DNA from: Pseudomonas sp. Tri1 | GTDB taxonomy: Bacteria; Pseudomonadota; Gammaproteobacteria; Pseudomonadales; Pseudomonadaceae | Reading direction: 5' to 3' | Assembly (NCBI RefSeq): GCF_017968885.1 | Contig: NZ_CP072913.1 | Span: 62,001-126,000, forward strand | Length of the DNA stretch: 64,000 nucleotides | Shown here: positions 19,725 to 27,748 of the stretch, in pieces | Position numbering within the stretch: the stretch's first letter is position 1 | Layout: each line of letters starts with the position of its first letter | Notes under the pieces: model-generated | Told to the model about the DNA's origin: nothing | The model's database searches: none | What the model saw: the letters and a program-made list of their open reading frames with translations, nothing else | Program-made: the position numbers and the translations under genes

Positions 19725-20420
19725 CTAGTAAAAGTCGTAATAAAGCGCCCACTCTCCAGTTTCATTGTGCTTCCAGAACATCAGGCTCCCACTGTCGACC
19801 ACGTTCAGATTAATCTTCGAGTCCGATGAGATCTGGAACACAAACTCGAAGCCTTCACCCGGATCAACACCCGACTGGCAGAACGAGGGGTAACCGCCGA
19901 TCTTGTGTTCGTAGGTGTGGGTGACCAAGTCGTAATAGCTTTGGATCTTGCCCGCGCGTTCCAGCGTGAGGATTGCTTGCTCAAGGTCCTCCGGAACACC
20001 ACCGCCATCCCACAGCGGAAAGTCCTCCGGCACCGCTTGCGCTGTCAGTGGGAAGGGTTTGAGGAATGTACCTGCCACCGACAGAGACTTGCGCACCAAC
20101 ACATCATCCAACCCATACTCGCGGATGACCCAATTATTCCCCATCGGCTCAAAGTGCTCGGGGAACGGGTTTGAAATGAACACCGTCAGCACACGAACCC
20201 CTGCTAGCAGAGGGCTATTGATGGGCAGAGCGGGCAGGTAAAACTGCGCATAGGGGAGCAACTGTTGCCCCGCCTGATTAGTGGGCACCTCTTCATCCGG
20301 TCGGAACAGGAATACATTGCCCAGCCAGCTTTCTTCATCGGTGCCGGCAGGACGAAAGCCGCCGGCAATGAGCTTCACGGCGGGGCGGGCCAGGCGTTGC
20401 TTGATTTCCTGGATATCCAT
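19725..20420 (-). CDS. DUF1963 (YwqG-like) protein
   Basis: A 231-aa soluble protein. AVKLIAGGFRPAGTDEESWLGN near the N-terminus, LPYAQFYLPALP, and the C-terminal pattern IGGYPSFCQ with FEFVFQISSDSKIN and GSLMFW match the DUF1963/YwqG family, whose function is not known. No signal peptide or membrane segment. The ATG at 20420 has an AAGGAGG about 11 bases upstream. The gene is bracketed by 17-bp direct repeats, and a sequence like the DUF6124 promoter module lies about 200 bases upstream, so it looks like an acquired cassette. Confidence 0.75.
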   Translation of the reverse strand: MDIQEIKQRLARPAVKLIAGGFRPAGTDEESWLGNVFLFRPDEEVPTNQAGQQLLPYAQFYLPALPINSPLLAGVRVLTVFISNPFPEHFEPMGNNWVIREYGLDDVLVRKSLSVAGTFLKPFPLTAQAVPEDFPLWDGGGVPEDLEQAILTLERAGKIQSYYDLVTHTYEHKIGGYPSFCQSGVDPGEGFEFVFQISSDSKINLNVVDSGSLMFWKHNETGEWALYYDFY

Positions 20421-20617
20421 GGCGATGTAAACCTCCTTTTTACTACAGGATTAAGGCCGCAGATTGGCAGTGTACGAGTGGATAGCAGCGCTTCTCTGCC
20501 CGAGCTAGGCCAAAGTAGCGTCCTTCACGGATAAGAGGGTGGGCCTCCTTCCACCCCACGGCCAATGACTTTCCCGAAGGCTCCTAGCGTACCTGAGAGT
20601 CATCGATACCGGCCGGC

Positions 20618-20711
20618 CAGTGGTAAGGAAACGATAGAGCCCGAGGGCAAGGCTGAAAAGCCGACGGATTCTGATGCAGTTGTAGGCAAAGGCGCGATGA
20701 TACGTGGCTTG
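20618..20711 (-). repeat. Diverged copy of the DUF6124 promoter module
   Basis: Aligned by eye without gaps, 75 of 94 positions equal those of 24901-24994, with a 14-base stretch AGTTGTAGGCAAAG fully conserved. On the minus strand the -35/-10 positions corresponding to TTGTGC-N17-TATTGT of the other copy read TTTTCA-N17-TATCGT, so the promoter may be weakened. It points toward the DUF1963 gene. Confidence 0.75.
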
Positions 20712-20805
20712 GAGGTGCGGTGGTCAGGTCCTGGCTTGGCCCACAGAAGGTGGAGAAGCAGGAGCAAGCACCGATGCGAATGCTATTGAAGGGGAAAATC
20801 TACGG

Positions 20806-20822
20806 AAAATAAATCTGTCCCC
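20806..20822 (+). repeat. Short direct repeat, right copy (AAAATAAATCTGTCCCC)
   Basis: Same orientation as 19702-19718 with one difference. It marks the right side of the DUF1963 cassette, upstream of the KAP NTPase gene. Confidence 0.6.
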
Positions 20823-20977
20823 TTATTCGTCGGATCGGCAAGATACTAGGAGATCGGGCGAAAACGGAGCCATCAGCATTTATCTGTGTGCTCGAAATTG
20901 TGCCAGTTCCTCGGATTGCAAAATGGGACATAAGCACCCCTCCCGTACACATGGCCCCCAGAGGAAGAATTGATCCG

Positions 20978-23233
20978 ATGTTGGAACGTATCAATCACAT
21001 TGAGCGGCAAGACCGCGCTATCTCAGACCCCGAATCAGACGCCTTGGGACGGGGCCCGTTTATATCCAGCTTGGTCAAGACACTCGTTCACACCGACTAC
21101 AATCCGAGCACTGGTGACGTGGATTCACGACGTGCGACTGGATTCGTGGTAGGTCTCACAGGCGAGTGGGGATTGGGTAAGTCCAGCGTTTTGAATCTGC
21201 TCGAGCACGAGCTCAAGCAGATGAAACACGTTGCTGTAGCGACGCTGAACCCTTGGCTGTTCAAAGGCCGAGATGAAGTAGTGGAGGCGTATTTCAATAC
21301 TTTGCGCGAGGCACTTGGCTACACCGCCGGTGAGAGGGCACGAAAGCTGTTAGGTCAGTTGGCGCGGTACAAGGCCTCCATCGAGTTGGTGGGCGCCACA
21401 ACCGGAGGCGTTATTGACGCAGTGGTTGGTGTCGGCGCGGCATCGACAATTACTAAATGGCTACTAAAACTTGTCCGGCTCTTGAACAAGCCTAAGGAGC
21501 TATTAGCGAGCCAAGAGCGGAAAAACCTTGAGGCTAAGCTAGCAGAGGCCAACATCGCTGTTGTGGTACTGATAGACGAATTGGATCGCGTCGAGGATGA
21601 GGAAGTCCGCGCGGTTGCTCAGCTCGTAAAAGCAGTAGGAGACATCAAGGGCATTTCCTACCTTGTAGCTTACGATCCCAGCCGCGTGACTCAGGCTCTG
21701 GGAAAAGGCAACACTCCCGAGGAGAGGCAAAAAACTGGCGAAAGCTATCTTGAGAAGATCATCCAACTCCCCATCCCGTTGCGCCCCTTGTTTATAGACG
21801 ACGCCCGCGACCTGCTGCTTCATGCTATGCGAAGTAACGGCGTGGTTATGCCTGTCGATACCATGGCTTACCAAACTGAGATCCTTAATCAGCTCCTTAG
21901 GGTCATCCGTACACCTCGAGAGATCAAACGATTGATTGGGGCGTTTGCTGTGCTGGAGGAAATCGTACATGGAGAGATCTGTCCGTTCGACGTGCTGGCG
22001 TACAGTTGGTTGGTTGCCAAGGCACCAAGTCTCCGTGGGCTTATTGCTGACAATGTAAGCCAGCTTGTGGATGATCCAAGCGTTGAAGAAATGCTCGCCC
22101 GGCAGCGCCAGCGTCGCCTAGCCGTGACAAACGGCGAAGACATCTCGTTGCTTGATGTTCTGGGGGCTTCTGCGTCAAGCCATCTTGAAATCTTGCAGTT
22201 GCTATTTACCCGGTTCAACCCGGGGCGCCAACGCTCTGCGGAATTGTTTGACGGCTACCGGCTTGCCAAGCGTCGAAATCTCATCCGGCTGCTTTACCTC
22301 GGGAATCCTCCGGGGCATTTCTCGAGAGTCGATATAGAAAAATTGTGGGCTTTCACGACCTTGGGTGAATTGGACGCACAACTGAGGCCACTGAAAAAAA
22401 CCGGACAGATTGGGCCTTTGTTGGATCGAATCGGAGATTTTTCAGCGAGCTTTCCTGAGTCGAGTGATTGCATCTTCTGGGTAGCGCTTGGTCGAGTTCT
22501 CGTCCGGGAAAATGATTGGATTACGAAAGAAGAGGTAGAGCGAAATCTGGTGGACGATGCTGGCGCCATTCTTTGGCGGATTGCACGAGACGGTGCTGAG
22601 GGATCCAGGCGTTTCAGGCACATCGTTAATGCATTGATCGAAGGGGGGGACCTCCTGATCGTCCCTTGGTTACTTAGAAAGCATCTCTTCGCTCACGGAC
22701 TTACTGGTAGTCAACGTAAAGGCGATTACATTCTTGAAGAATCAGAGACTAAAGCATTACGCGATTTGGAGTTGCCGCGTTACCGCAATGCTGTTGCGAA
22801 TGGTACAGCGCTGAAAAAGCTTCCTGACACGGAAGTGATCTTCTGCCTGGTGAACGGCAGTCACTGGGATTCGAAGCTCAGGGAAAATTTTACGTCGCAG
22901 ATGGACAGCATGGAGGCAATAACCTCATTCGCAGCGCTGATGATGCCACCTGGTATTATTTGTGAACATAGCACACTCGATCTGATGGTTGAGGCAGACA
23001 CTGTTTTGAAAAAGGCCAATGCGCTTTTGCGAGAGAGTCGTATGCCAGAATCAGAATGGTTGGCCGCCGCTGTTCGCCGACTCCGCGCAGTGCTCGCAGG
23101 TCGTGACATCCATTCAGCAGGAGCGCTGAGAGATGATTTCGACGAAGACGAAGACGAAGACGAAAAAAGGACACCTCTCAAGGACATAGTCAGTGATGCT
23201 CGAGACGGTTTTGAACTGTCTACGGGCCGCTGA
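20978..23233 (+). CDS. KAP-family P-loop NTPase
   Basis: A 752-aa protein of the KAP NTPase group. The Walker A motif TGEWGLGKSS is at residues 61-70, and Walker B VVVLIDELDRVED at about 195-207; between them a glycine-rich hydrophobic stretch (residues about 136-158) may be the membrane insertion typical of KAP proteins. The C-terminus ends in an acidic run (DDFDEDEDEDEKR). In-frame GTG and ATG codons lie upstream, but ATG 20978 has AGGAAG ten bases away. KAP NTPases occur in mobile and antiviral loci such as Qat; no QatB, QatC or QatD gene is next to this one. The 3' end overlaps the SIR2 remnant. Confidence 0.85.
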   Translation: MLERINHIERQDRAISDPESDALGRGPFISSLVKTLVHTDYNPSTGDVDSRRATGFVVGLTGEWGLGKSSVLNLLEHELKQMKHVAVATLNPWLFKGRDEVVEAYFNTLREALGYTAGERARKLLGQLARYKASIELVGATTGGVIDAVVGVGAASTITKWLLKLVRLLNKPKELLASQERKNLEAKLAEANIAVVVLIDELDRVEDEEVRAVAQLVKAVGDIKGISYLVAYDPSRVTQALGKGNTPEERQKTGESYLEKIIQLPIPLRPLFIDDARDLLLHAMRSNGVVMPVDTMAYQTEILNQLLRVIRTPREIKRLIGAFAVLEEIVHGEICPFDVLAYSWLVAKAPSLRGLIADNVSQLVDDPSVEEMLARQRQRRLAVTNGEDISLLDVLGASASSHLEILQLLFTRFNPGRQRSAELFDGYRLAKRRNLIRLLYLGNPPGHFSRVDIEKLWAFTTLGELDAQLRPLKKTGQIGPLLDRIGDFSASFPESSDCIFWVALGRVLVRENDWITKEEVERNLVDDAGAILWRIARDGAEGSRRFRHIVNALIEGGDLLIVPWLLRKHLFAHGLTGSQRKGDYILEESETKALRDLELPRYRNAVANGTALKKLPDTEVIFCLVNGSHWDSKLRENFTSQMDSMEAITSFAALMMPPGIICEHSTLDLMVEADTVLKKANALLRESRMPESEWLAAAVRRLRAVLAGRDIHSAGALRDDFDEDEDEDEKRTPLKDIVSDARDGFELSTGR

Positions 23234-23310
23234 CCATGTTGTCGTTTTCACTGGCGCAGACGTTTCTGCTGCGAGTGGCATCCCCACTTGTGGGACAAAG
23301 GGAATGGATT
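23196..23310 (+). pseudogene. Truncated SIR2/CobB-type NAD-dependent deacylase
   Basis: The frame starting at ATG 23196 reads MLETVLNCLRAADHVVVFTG then ADVSAASGIPT, a clear N-terminal NAD-binding motif of sirtuins (normally TGAGVSAESGIPTFRD). After GIPT the frame loses similarity: the expected FRD codons look shifted by a lost base, and the following bases are much more AT-rich. The frame ends at 23417 without any catalytic histidine or zinc-binding cysteines. It overlaps the KAP stop by 38 bases. This is a 5' remnant of a sirtuin gene rather than a working enzyme. Confidence 0.7.
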
Positions 23311-23413
23311 TATTACTTAATATAAACCTACCCTGTTTTGAAATTTATGTTTATAGGCCACGCCATACGATTGGTACCAACTATTTCCTTTTGCTCAAGG
23401 AAGAGGAGATGAG

Positions 23414-24265
23414 ATGACTGCGTTTCCCAGAGATATCGGCAAGGATTTCGATTCGTTGATGGAATTGATGATCCTTGTCATCAATTCGCGGTTAAACATG
23501 CCGGTCGAGCCAGAGATGGGGTTTCTGAACGACATTCAGACGCTTTCCATAAAGCTCTTTAGGCAGCTGTGTTCAACCAAGGTCATTTCGACGGGTTGCT
23601 TGTTTCAAAGCAATACCGGCTCGGCTTATGAGTTTATTGATCAGGGGTCAGTTTCAATTCTTGCACGAGCATCCATCGAAACATTCCTCACGTTACATTG
23701 GTTATTTAGTGGCAATCTGGAGCTATCAAGATTTCGGCATCGCATATGGCAATATGCAGGCCTACATGACAGGGTGCAACACACCGCAACGACTGCCGAG
23801 GGGCGTGCGAAGCAGGCTTCTGCACGTGAACAACAAGCGGAACTGTTGCCACTTATACAGTCGTCCGAGCATTTCAAAAAGTACTCGCTCAAGGAGCAAG
23901 CTCAACTTCTTAAAGGCAACTGGCGCGTAAGCTGGTCTTGGGGTGAAGAAGCTGTGCGAGCGGGCTTTCACCGGAGGTATTTCGATAATGTATATGGCTA
24001 TCTCTGCGGTTATTCGCATAGCAATTACATTAGCGCAATGCAAATTGGCCAAGCGCAAGAGCTTTCTATACAGGCACAAATGAGCGAAGCGGGACTCCAA
24101 ATTAGCGTTCATGTAATGGCGCATTTCATTCATCTATACGCCGCTACCTTTTCTCCCGCCGCGAATATTCTTGATAAATCTGAAGTAAAATCCATTGTTA
24201 ATCTTTGGCATTTTAAAGCGGATGATATGGATCACATTTTTTGTGATCATCATAGGGATATCTAA
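23414..24265 (+). CDS. Hypothetical protein, DUF5677-like
   Basis: A 283-aa soluble protein I do not recognise firmly. The stretch SVSILARASIETFLTLHWLF followed by SRFRHRIWQYAGLHDR, then YGYLCGYSHSNY, has the helical R-x-x-E ... Y/H pattern of the DUF5677 family, a poorly known group found in accessory regions. No signal peptide or membrane span is evident. The ATG has an AGAGGAGA six bases upstream. Its DNA is clearly poorer in GC than the core genes, in keeping with horizontal origin. It is followed by a terminator. Confidence 0.55.
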   Translation: MTAFPRDIGKDFDSLMELMILVINSRLNMPVEPEMGFLNDIQTLSIKLFRQLCSTKVISTGCLFQSNTGSAYEFIDQGSVSILARASIETFLTLHWLFSGNLELSRFRHRIWQYAGLHDRVQHTATTAEGRAKQASAREQQAELLPLIQSSEHFKKYSLKEQAQLLKGNWRVSWSWGEEAVRAGFHRRYFDNVYGYLCGYSHSNYISAMQIGQAQELSIQAQMSEAGLQISVHVMAHFIHLYAATFSPAANILDKSEVKSIVNLWHFKADDMDHIFCDHHRDI

Positions 24266-24284
24266 GTCTAGAGACTTGAGACCC

Positions 24285-24313
24285 AAAGCCCGACGCAGGC
24301 GCCGGGCTTTTTC
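24285..24313 (+). terminator. Intrinsic terminator after the 283-aa gene
   Basis: AAAGCCCG and CGGGCTTT form an 8-bp stem around ACGCAGGCGC, followed by a T-run (TTTTTCC) on the plus strand. It lies 20 bases after the stop codon and just before the convergent DUF6124 stop. Confidence 0.8.
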
Positions 24314-24324
24314 CTTAAAAATAA

Positions 24325-24690
24325 TTACTGCTGTCTCGGCTCCACATTATCCAACACCCGATTCGCCAGCAACGAACTCAGCTCAATCAACTGCTGAATC
24401 CCCTGCGCCACATGACGCCTCGATCCCTCAAGATCAAACGCCAAATCACTCACCATGGCATCAGCCGAAGCCAACGTCTCACTGAGGTTGGCAAGCAAAC
24501 ATTCGTTATCGAGGCCTTTCACGACGGTGTATAGCTGCCCCGGTTTGGGGTTGTCTTGGGATTTATCCGATTTCGGTAGCAAGTAGTGATCGAGCACGCG
24601 TTTGGTGGTTTCGTCTTGCTGCTTGGCTTTGGATTTTGCGGATTGTGCAGTGGGGTCTGTATCTGGGGGATTCGGAGTAGCTTTGAACAT
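24325..24690 (-). CDS. DUF6124 family protein
   Basis: A 121-aa protein starting MFKATPNPPDTDPTAQSAKS, an N-terminus shared by a family of small Pseudomonas proteins (DUF6124), with RVLDHYL and a C-terminal helical part (LLANLSETLASADAMVSDLA, then GSRRHVAQGIQQLIELSSL). Function unknown; no signal peptide or membrane span. The ATG has GAGG nine bases upstream. The bases between this site and the ATG (ATCACACCAA) are complementary to a segment in the leader, so translation is probably controlled by the C4-like RNA encoded directly upstream. Confidence 0.75.
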   Translation of the reverse strand: MFKATPNPPDTDPTAQSAKSKAKQQDETTKRVLDHYLLPKSDKSQDNPKPGQLYTVVKGLDNECLLANLSETLASADAMVSDLAFDLEGSRRHVAQGIQQLIELSSLLANRVLDNVEPRQQ

Positions 24691-24907
24691 TGGTGTGATC
24701 CTCGTGAGGGCCGCTCCATCTCGCTACTAAACGGAAGGGTGGCGGCTGTGCGCAAGTTAGTAGACCGGCGAATCACACCAAAACCGGCGCGCCCGAGGGC
24801 GCCATGCGCACAGCCACCATCAAGAACAGGCAAGTACCTGACTGATGAGACTTGTACAACCGAGGTGTGAACCGGGCTACTAAACCCGACCACTGATGGG
24901 CAGTGGC
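24690..24907 (-). promoter_or_regulatory. Leader of the DUF6124 gene with paired antisense-RNA target sites
   Basis: On the minus strand, an upstream target (GTTTAGTAG at 24885-24877, then TTCACACC at 24871-24864) and a downstream target (GTTTAGTAG at 24732-24724 and ATCACACCAA at 24699-24690) flank the stem-loop RNA. Both are complementary to the exposed segment of that RNA (TTGGTGTGAT at 24781-24772 and CTACTAAC at 24763-24756). The downstream target spans the Shine-Dalgarno/start region of DUF6124. The layout equals a1/b1 and a2/b2 sites of phage P1/P7 c4 loci. Confidence 0.7.
24738..24818 (-). ncRNA. C4-type antisense RNA (P1/P7 C4, P4 CI-like)
   Basis: Read on the minus strand, GGTGGCTGTGCGCA (24818-24805) pairs with TGCGCACAGCCGCCACC (24754-24738), a 14-bp closing stem with a three-base bulge. 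Inside are a GC-rich hairpin (GGCGCCCTCGGGCGCGCC, 24803-24786) and a single-stranded segment with TTGGTGTGAT and CTACTAAC, each complementary to sites both before and after the RNA. This matches the architecture of C4 antisense RNA, which represses translation of the downstream reading frame and so causes premature termination. Ends are set from the stem; processing is inferred. Confidence 0.7.
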
Positions 24908-24994
24908 AGGAAGACAATAGAACCCGGGGACAAGGCGCACAAGCGGGCGGATTCTGGCGTAGTTGTAGGCAAAGGCGCAAGGATGCGTGGCTTG
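24901..24994 (-). promoter_or_regulatory. Promoter module of the C4-type locus
   Basis: On the minus strand TTGTGC (24942-24937), a 17-base spacer and TATTGT (24919-24914) form a plausible sigma-70 promoter, which would start transcription near 24907 and give a leader of about 217 bases before DUF6124. The 94-bp block is repeated with 75 of 94 identities at 20618-20711. Confidence 0.55.
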
Positions 24995-25076
24995 ATAGAG
25001 GGGTGTAGGTGGGGGCTGTAGGAGGGAGGATTTTTGGGGATTCGGGTGGGTATTCGGCTTTGGAACTGGACGATTT

Positions 25077-25103
25077 CATCGCGAGCAGGCTCGCTCCCAC
25101 AGG
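25077..25103. repeat. Single REP element
   Basis: CATCGCGAGCAGGCTCGCTC followed by CCACAGG, one copy of the GTGGGAGCGAGC core. It marks the right edge of the accessory region just before the oxidase assembly genes resume the conserved order. Confidence 0.75.
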
Positions 25104-25139
25104 AGAATGGCGGTGGGAGCAAGCGTTCTTGTCGTGGCG

Positions 25140-25775
25140 TTATTTACGCCTGAGCATCTCCGGCAACTGCGCCACCAACTTCTGATTATTCAACGGCGCC
25201 CGAATAAACCCACGCTGGGTACCGTCCGGGCCAATCACGGCGAGGTTGCCGCTATGGTCGACGGTGTAGTTGGGTTTGCTGGTGTCCGCCGGAATGAACG
25301 GAATGCTCACCGCATTCGCCAGTTTCTGCAGGTCTTCAATCGATGAAGCGGTCAGCCCTTTGAACTGCGGATCGAAGTAACCCAGGTACTGCTTGAGTTG
25401 CTTGGGTGTGTCGCGGTTCGGGTCGACGCTGACCAGCACGATCTGCAACTTATCCACAGCCTCGGGCGGCAGTTCGCTTTTGATCTGGCGCAGTTGGGCG
25501 AGGGTGGTAGGGCAGATGTCCGGGCAGAAGGTGTAGCCGAAGAACAGCAGGCTCCATTTGTCTTTCAAGCCGTCCATCGCCACGGGCTGGCCGTCCTGGT
25601 CGGTCATTTTCACGTCCGGCAGGTTGCGGCTCTGGGGCAGCAGGATGATGCCGGCATCGATCAGCGCGGTCGGGTCGCCCTGGCCTTTGCCGGACAGCAC
25701 CTTGTTGATGGTCAGGCCGAGGATCAGCGCGATCACGGCCACGAGAATGAAGACGGTTTTCTGGGTTCGAGTCAT
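25140..25775 (-). CDS. SCO1/SenC family copper chaperone
   Basis: A 211-aa thioredoxin-like protein with one N-terminal membrane anchor (residues about 7-24) and the copper-binding CPDIC motif at residues 84-88 plus a conserved histidine in YTVDHSG. It delivers copper to, or reduces, the CuA site of cytochrome oxidase. The open frame extends far upstream to 26495, but that part lies antiphase inside cyoE; the ATG at 25775 overlaps the cyoE stop by four bases and gives the normal SCO length. Confidence 0.93.
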   Translation of the reverse strand: MTRTQKTVFILVAVIALILGLTINKVLSGKGQGDPTALIDAGIILLPQSRNLPDVKMTDQDGQPVAMDGLKDKWSLLFFGYTFCPDICPTTLAQLRQIKSELPPEAVDKLQIVLVSVDPNRDTPKQLKQYLGYFDPQFKGLTASSIEDLQKLANAVSIPFIPADTSKPNYTVDHSGNLAVIGPDGTQRGFIRAPLNNQKLVAQLPEMLRRK

Positions 25776-26671
25776 AGGCTCAACAGTAAGTAATGATCTA
25801 CAAGCAGGGCGATGAACAGCAGGAACAAGTAGTAAATAGAGTACTTGAAGGTGTTGATCGCCGCGTGCGGCCGACTGCCACGGTACAACACCACGGCCCA
25901 TTGCAGGAACCTGGCACCCAGTACCAGCGCGCAAATCAGGTACAGCATCCCGCTCATCTGGATCACGAACGGCATCAGGCTCACCGCCAGCAGCACCAGG
26001 GTGTACAGCAGGATATGCACCTTGGTGTAGTGCTCGCCATGGGTCACCGGCAACATCGGGATGTCCGCCTTGGCGTATTCCTCCTTGCGGTGAATTGCCA
26101 GGGCCCAGAAATGCGGTGGGGTCCAGGCGAAGATGATCAGCACCAGCAACAGCGGTTCGGCGCTGACATGCCCGGTCGCCGCTACCCAGCCCAGCAGCGG
26201 TGGCGCCGCGCCGGCCAGGCCGCCGATGACGATGTTCTGCGGTGTCGCCCGTTTCAGGAAGCCGGTGTAGACCACCGCGTAACCGAGCAACGAGGCCAGG
26301 GTCAGCCAGGCCGTCAGCGGGTTGGTGAACGCCAGCAGCATGGCCTGGCCGGCCACGGCCAGCGCCAGGGCGAAGGTCAGTGCCGCGGCCGGCGAGATGC
26401 GCCCTTCGGCCAATGGCCGTTTGTGGGTGCGGGCCATCACCGCGTCGATGCGCCGGTCCACCACATGGTTGACCGCCGCCGCGCCGCCAGCACACAGGGC
26501 GATGCCCAGGTTACCGAATACCAGCACCGTCCACGGCACGCCGGCGCGGGTGGCGAGGAACATGCCGACCAGCGAGGTGATCAGCATCAACACCACTACT
26601 TTGGGTTTGGTCAGCTCCAGGTAATCGCGCCAGATCGCTTGGCTGTGGCGTTCACCGGTCAAGGTTGCCAT
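25772..26671 (-). CDS. cyoE: Protoheme IX farnesyltransferase (heme O synthase)
   Basis: A 299-aa UbiA-type prenyltransferase with about nine membrane helices. It adds a farnesyl group to heme b to make heme O, the precursor of heme A for this oxidase. The first active-site motif [20 protein letters not shown] (residues about 68-87) is intact. It overlaps ctaA upstream by 13 bases and the SCO gene by four, indicating a coupled operon. Confidence 0.95.
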   Translation of the reverse strand: MATLTGERHSQAIWRDYLELTKPKVVVLMLITSLVGMFLATRAGVPWTVLVFGNLGIALCAGGAAAVNHVVDRRIDAVMARTHKRPLAEGRISPAAALTFALALAVAGQAMLLAFTNPLTAWLTLASLLGYAVVYTGFLKRATPQNIVIGGLAGAAPPLLGWVAATGHVSAEPLLLVLIIFAWTPPHFWALAIHRKEEYAKADIPMLPVTHGEHYTKVHILLYTLVLLAVSLMPFVIQMSGMLYLICALVLGARFLQWAVVLYRGSRPHAAINTFKYSIYYLFLLFIALLVDHYLLLSL

Positions 26672-27738
26672 GGCATCTCTCCTTTTATTGTTATGGGGCT
26701 GGGGCTGTGTTTATGCGGGTTGAACCGCCAGCGCAGCGGGACTTGATGCTTGACCCGAACCAGGCTGGTGCGGGCGTGATAATTGACCAGCACCAGGGTC
26801 AGCAGCAGTGCGGCGCCCCCAGCGTTGTGGGCAACGGCCACCGGCAACGGCAGATGGAACAGCACGTTGCTGATGCCCAGGGTGATTTGCGCCGCCAGTG
26901 CGGCCAGCACCAGGCCGGCGAGGCGGGTCATGCCGACCGCTTTCAGTTGCCAGGCCAGCCCCAGCAGCACCACGGTCACCAGCAATGCGCCAATGCGGTG
27001 GGTCAGGTGGATGGCGGTGCGGGCATCGCTGTCCAGTTGCCCGCCCAGGTAGTTGGGGCCGATGTGCTGGGTCAGGTGGAAGCCGTTGGCGAAATCGGCC
27101 GGTGGCAGCCATTGGCCGTGGCAGGTGGGGAAATCGATGCAGGCCACCGCCGCGTAGTTGGAGCTGACCCAGCCGCCGAGGGCGATCTGGCCGATCACCA
27201 GCAGCAGCCCGGCCGTCGCCCAGTGTTGCAGGCGCTTGGGCACGGTCAGCGCCGGCAATACGCCGGACAACCTCAATGTGAGCAGAAACAGCAGGCTCAA
27301 CGTCGCGAACCCGCCCAGCAAATGCCCGGTCACCACCTGCGGCCACAGCTTGAGGGTCACGGTCCACATGCCGAATGCCGCTTGCGCGAAGACCACGGCC
27401 AGCAGGAACAGTGGCAACTTCAACGGCTGGCCGGGGCGGTGGCGGTTCATCCAGGCCCGGGCGGCCAGCACGGTAATCAGCAAGCCCAGGGTCCCGGCAA
27501 AGTAGCGATGGACCATCTCGTTCCAGCCTTTATGGGCTTCCACCGGGGCGTCGGGAAAATGCAGCTCGGCATGGGCCAGTTGGGCTTCGCTCTTGGGCAC
27601 GCTGATGAAACCGTAGCAACCGGGCCAGTCCGGGCAGCCGAGACCGGCGTGGGTGAGCCGAGTGTAGGCGCCCAGCAGGACGACAATCAGTGCCAGCAGC
27701 GTGGCGAACAGCGCGAGGCGAAATCCAGGTTTGGCCAT
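26659..27738 (-). CDS. ctaA: Heme A synthase (COX15/CtaA)
   Basis: A 359-aa inner-membrane protein with about eight helices, which oxidises the C8 methyl of heme O to give heme A. Histidine-bearing motifs [20 protein letters not shown] near the N-terminus, EMVHRYFAG, and [13 protein letters not shown] are those expected for COX15. Pairs of cysteines are visible in the periplasmic loops ([15 protein letters not shown]). It overlaps cyoE by 13 bases and follows the 197-aa membrane-anchored protein by ten bases. Confidence 0.95.
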   Translation of the reverse strand: MAKPGFRLALFATLLALIVVLLGAYTRLTHAGLGCPDWPGCYGFISVPKSEAQLAHAELHFPDAPVEAHKGWNEMVHRYFAGTLGLLITVLAARAWMNRHRPGQPLKLPLFLLAVVFAQAAFGMWTVTLKLWPQVVTGHLLGGFATLSLLFLLTLRLSGVLPALTVPKRLQHWATAGLLLVIGQIALGGWVSSNYAAVACIDFPTCHGQWLPPADFANGFHLTQHIGPNYLGGQLDSDARTAIHLTHRIGALLVTVVLLGLAWQLKAVGMTRLAGLVLAALAAQITLGISNVLFHLPLPVAVAHNAGGAALLLTLVLVNYHARTSLVRVKHQVPLRWRFNPHKHSPSPITIKGEMPWQP

Positions 27739-27748
27739 GTCGATGCCC

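Larger units (their letters stand above)
20421..20977. other. Intergenic region between the DUF1963 and KAP NTPase genes
   Basis: These 557 bases separate divergent genes. They contain a GGGTGG/CCACCC hairpin near 20537-20556, the 94-bp promoter-like repeat at 20618-20711 and the 17-bp repeat at 20806-20822. No credible gene was found. Confidence 0.6.

Noticed and set aside
20978..24265. A complete Qat (QatABCD) defence system
   Set aside because: Only the KAP NTPase resembles QatA; there is no QueC-like or TatD-like gene beside it.
24586..24870. A 94-codon plus-strand frame across the DUF6124 leader
   Set aside because: Its middle is built from the complementary segments of the C4-type RNA, and its first part is antisense to DUF6124. 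The conservation is better explained by RNA structure.
25776..26495. N-terminal extension of the SCO gene to 26495
   Set aside because: The extra 240 residues are out-of-phase cyoE sequence with no protein-like features; SCO starts at 25775 with its membrane anchor.
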